Assembly: GCA_026125925.1 (NCBI GenBank)
Contig: JAHCKF010000215.1
Coordinates: forward strand, 1 to 6,390
Source: Pseudolabrys sp.
GTDB lineage: Bacteria > Pseudomonadota > Alphaproteobacteria > Rhizobiales > Xanthobacteraceae
DNA: 6,390 nucleotides
Direction: 5' to 3'
The notes below the pieces were generated by a model, which did no database searches, was not told the DNA's origin, and saw nothing but the letters and a program-made list of their open reading frames with translations. Both the position numbers and the translations under genes were made by a program. Below, one piece after another: positions 4,746-6,390 of the stretch (the first letter of the stretch is position 1; each line of letters begins with the position of its first letter).

Positions 4746-5060
4746 ATGAGCACCACCACGGCTCCGGCCCCCGCGCGGCCCGCGAAACCCCGCGCCGGGC
4801 GCAGCGCGACGCTGCATATTCGCGCGCCGCAGCAGACCAAGGAGCTCATCGAAACGGCGGCTGCCACTGTCGGCAAGACGCTCAGCGAATTCACGCTCGA
4901 AAGCGCCAGACAGCACGCTGTCGATGTGCTGCTCGACCAGCGACTCTATGTGCTCGAGACAGAGCAGTACGACGCCTTCGTGCGGGCGCTGGACAACCCG
5001 CCACCGGCCGGGCCCAAGCTGAAGGCCCTGATGAAGAAAAAGCCGCTTTGGCAAAAATGA
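4746..5060 (+). CDS. DUF1778 ribbon-helix-helix antitoxin (TacA-like)
   Basis: The 104-residue protein starts with a flexible Ala/Pro/Arg tail. A ribbon-helix-helix follows: strand SATLHIRAP (20-28), helix 1 at about 29-42 and helix 2 at about 45-62 (TLSEFTLESARQHAVDVL). This is the DNA-binding fold of DUF1778 antitoxins. The C-terminal part (YDAFVRALDNPPPAGPKLKALM) matches the region that in TacA-type proteins wraps around and blocks the acetyltransferase toxin. The start is set by AGAGGAG (4733-4739) six bases upstream of the ATG. The stop overlaps the toxin start as ATGA, so translation is coupled. The operon is probably autorepressed through the boxes at 4687-4733. Family assignment is confident. 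Confidence 0.92.
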   Translation: MSTTTAPAPARPAKPRAGRSATLHIRAPQQTKELIETAAATVGKTLSEFTLESARQHAVDVLLDQRLYVLETEQYDAFVRALDNPPPAGPKLKALMKKKPLWQK

Positions 5061-5581
5061 CGAAACCGGCGGATACAGAAAAGGGCCTTGCCGCCCCTGT
5101 CCCGCTGAGCCCAGAACACGACCTCGCCAATTTCAACTCCGGGCGCGAGGAACTGGACGTCTGGCTGAAAACTCGCGCGCTCGACAGCGAAGGCACGACA
5201 GCTCGTACCTACGTCGTGTGCGAGAAAGAAACCACTGTCGTCGGCTATTACTGCCTGTCCACGGGCAGCGTCGAGCGCGCCGCCCTGCCCTCGAAGATGA
5301 AAAGGCGGCAAGGCCTTCCGAACCAGGTTCCGGTGCTGATCCTCGGCCGCCTGGCGCGTGACGTGAACTACAAAGGCCGCGGCCTCGGTGGCGATCTGTT
5401 GCAGGACGCCTTGCAAAGAGTTCTCGCGGCGTCCCAGATCGTCGGCATTCGCGCGCTGCTCGTTCACGCGCTCGACGACGAAGCCGCATCGTTCTGGCGG
5501 CATTACGGGTTCATCGAAAGCCCGATCGGCTCACGAACTTTTTTCCTGCCGATCGAGACCATCGCGGATGCGTTGGGGTAG
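5057..5581 (+). CDS. GNAT acetyltransferase toxin (TacT/AtaT-like)
   Basis: The 174-residue protein is a GCN5-related N-acetyltransferase partnered with a DUF1778 antitoxin. Characterised toxins of this class use acetyl-CoA to acetylate the amino group of the amino acid on charged tRNA, stopping translation. The acetyl-CoA pyrophosphate loop appears as YKGRGLGGDLL (105-115), preceded by the beta strand VPVLILGRLARD (91-102). The conserved FWRHYGF (147-152) supplies Tyr150, the position of the catalytic tyrosine in TacT. The opening LSPEHDLANFNSGREELDVWL (17-37) is the typical N-terminus. The chosen ATG at 5057 overlaps the antitoxin stop by four bases. The frame is open further upstream but only in the shadow of the antitoxin gene. 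Key residues are intact, so it should be active. Which aminoacyl-tRNA it prefers cannot be read from the sequence. Confidence 0.93.
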   Translation: MTKPADTEKGLAAPVPLSPEHDLANFNSGREELDVWLKTRALDSEGTTARTYVVCEKETTVVGYYCLSTGSVERAALPSKMKRRQGLPNQVPVLILGRLARDVNYKGRGLGGDLLQDALQRVLAASQIVGIRALLVHALDDEAASFWRHYGFIESPIGSRTFFLPIETIADALG

Positions 5582-5607
5582 CGCCGCCTTGAAATCACGG
5601 CGGCGTT
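5582..5607 (+). terminator. Weak hairpin after the toxin gene, possible terminator
   Basis: CGCCGCC (5582-5588) pairs with GGCGGCG (5599-5605) immediately after the toxin stop codon. Only two T follow the stem, so if it ends transcription it may work inefficiently or with Rho. Confidence 0.35.
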
Positions 5608-5629
5608 GCCGCGTCGGTTTGACTTGCAC

Positions 5630-5674
5630 CTCATCCTGAGGGGCGCCGCGCAGCGGCGCGTCTCGAAGGATGAG
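5630..5674. repeat. Dispersed palindrome of the CTCATCCT...AGGATGAG type
   Basis: An 8-bp outer stem, CTCATCCT (5630-5637) with AGGATGAG (5667-5674), encloses an inner 7-bp stem GCGCCGC (5643-5649) with GCGGCGC (5653-5659) around GCA. The sequence GCGTCTCGAAGGATGAG is a hallmark of a very abundant intergenic repeat in Bradyrhizobium-related genomes (from memory). No gene is seen between 5582 and 5730. Confidence 0.75.
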
Positions 5675-5693
5675 CGGCATACGCGCTGCTTCC

Positions 5694-5714
5694 CCTCTCC
5701 CTTTGGGGGAGAGG
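5694..5714. repeat. Short palindrome CCTCTCCC/GGGAGAGG
   Basis: CCTCTCCC (5694-5701) pairs perfectly with GGGAGAGG (5707-5714). The same two arms occur at 633-651, so this is another copy of that repeat core. It lies 16 bases after the stop of the minus-strand endonuclease gene and could form a hairpin at its 3' end, but no T-tract follows on that strand. Confidence 0.6.
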
Positions 5715-5730
5715 TCTTTGCGGAGCGTCA

Positions 5731-6390
5731 TCACTTCCCGAGAAGAAACTTTTTTGCCTCTGCCAGATCAATACGAGCGGGGTGTCCATGCTTCTCAAGC
5801 AAACTCAGCAAGTTTCCACCGGTGAGTAGCGTAATGGGTTTGTCTCTTGCGAAGTCATAAGAATCCGGACCGTACACCGAGGTTGTGACCAAAATCCCCC
5901 GATTTGCGCCCTCATTAATGATCGTCCCGTACAAGTCTCGCACAGCGGAAACACCGACCGGGTTCGTATACCGCTTCGCCTGAATTACGATCTTTCCACC
6001 CCTGATCGGGTCAGGGTCGAACGCGACCGCGTCGACACCATGATCCCTGCTTGCGCGAGTTATTTTAACCTCACCGCCAGGAGACGAGAATTCCTTCTCG
6101 AATACATCTCGCACAAGATGCTCAAAATCTTCCCAAGGGATTGCGGCTATATTGATAGCTTCGTTCAATCCGGTAATAACTTCGCGCGCCGGAACAAATC
6201 GCTCGTCAACACGATTGAGCTTTAAAATCGGAACAACCGCCGCCATTCCGGACAGCTTTGCGCTACCAGCACCCTTAAGCGCCCTGAAACAGGCCTTCGG
6301 CTCTACTGCATCAAAATCGATACCGTCAATCGCATCTTTAGTTGCTTGAATAGAAATAATGCACGATCTCGCCGGTCTCCCAGTCGCGCG
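5731..6390 (-). CDS. Mrr-type restriction endonuclease, C-terminal part (runs off the window)
   Basis: The frame is open from the right edge to TGA at 5731-5733, giving 219 residues without the N-terminus. The catalytic domain matches the Mrr_cat family, a PD-(D/E)xK nuclease. Visible features are WEDFEHLV (86-93 of the fragment, including Glu90), SRDHGVDAV with Asp120, IQAKRY with Gln137 and Lys139, then VSAVRDLYG and GILVTTS. Mrr-like enzymes cut foreign or modified DNA. An ATG at 6246 exists but is not the start: residues upstream of it (ISIQATKDAIDGIDFDAVEPKACF, in part) read as real protein and agree with longer family members I recall. The gene is less GC-rich than terL and the toxin gene, suggesting transfer. 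It converges with the toxin gene, with repeats between them. Known Mrr enzymes vary in target, so the substrate is unknown. Confidence 0.88.
   Translation of the reverse strand, partial: RATGRPARSCIISIQATKDAIDGIDFDAVEPKACFRALKGAGSAKLSGMAAVVPILKLNRVDERFVPAREVITGLNEAINIAAIPWEDFEHLVRDVFEKEFSSPGGEVKITRASRDHGVDAVAFDPDPIRGGKIVIQAKRYTNPVGVSAVRDLYGTIINEGANRGILVTTSVYGPDSYDFARDKPITLLTGGNLLSLLEKHGHPARIDLAEAKKFLLGK

Noticed and set aside
4688..5056. Upstream extension of the toxin frame to an ATG at 4688
   Set aside because: This part overlaps the promoter and the antitoxin gene in another frame, and its translation is Arg/Ala/His-rich noise. The ATGA overlap at 5057 is the natural start.
4946..5503. 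Minus-strand open frame opposite the antitoxin and toxin genes
   Set aside because: Antitoxin and toxin are both clear family members on the plus strand; the opposite frame shows no motif.

Overview
The window looks like chromosome from an alphaproteobacterium, most likely Hyphomicrobiales (Bradyrhizobium/Rhodopseudomonas/Xanthobacteraceae type). The reasons are the high-GC, strongly biased coding, several short dispersed palindromes of the kind seen between genes in that group, and a terminase pair of the alphaproteobacterial gene-transfer-agent (GTA) type. The group is inferred from pattern memory, not from a database search. No rRNA, tRNA, CRISPR array or complete insertion sequence was found.

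Layout from left to right. (1) 1-92: a bidirectional hairpin terminator. (2) 93-563, minus strand: a four-helix DUF2569-type membrane protein. (3) 564-1015: no gene, but a cluster of palindromic repeats and a second terminator whose loop mirrors the first. (4) 1016-1129, plus: a 37-residue basic protein with an excellent ribosome binding site and its own terminator. (5) 1299-2294, plus: a visibly more AT-rich gene for a DUF2806-type protein of unknown function, perhaps acquired. (6) 2338-4528, minus: terS-like and terL genes, the DNA-packaging motor. They have a good sigma70-type promoter at 4626-4654 and a terminator-like hairpin between that promoter and terS. (7) 4746-5581, plus: an antitoxin (DUF1778, ribbon-helix-helix) and GNAT toxin operon, overlapping by ATGA, with a promoter lying inside a symmetric set of candidate operator boxes. 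(8) 5582-5730: two more palindromic repeats. (9) 5731 to the window edge, minus: the C-terminal part of an Mrr-type restriction endonuclease whose reading frame stays open past the right edge.

The genes do not form one pathway. This is accessory or mosaic DNA: a packaging motor cut off from any portal or capsid gene, beside a toxin-antitoxin module, a restriction-type nuclease and a DUF2806 gene. The most interesting signals are a composite palindromic repeat carried in frame inside the terS-like gene (about 66 codons of low-complexity linker), an orphan Shine-Dalgarno at the 3' end of terL with no gene after it, the possible attenuator or small RNA ahead of terS, and the 11-bp-phased dyad operator of the toxin-antitoxin operon.
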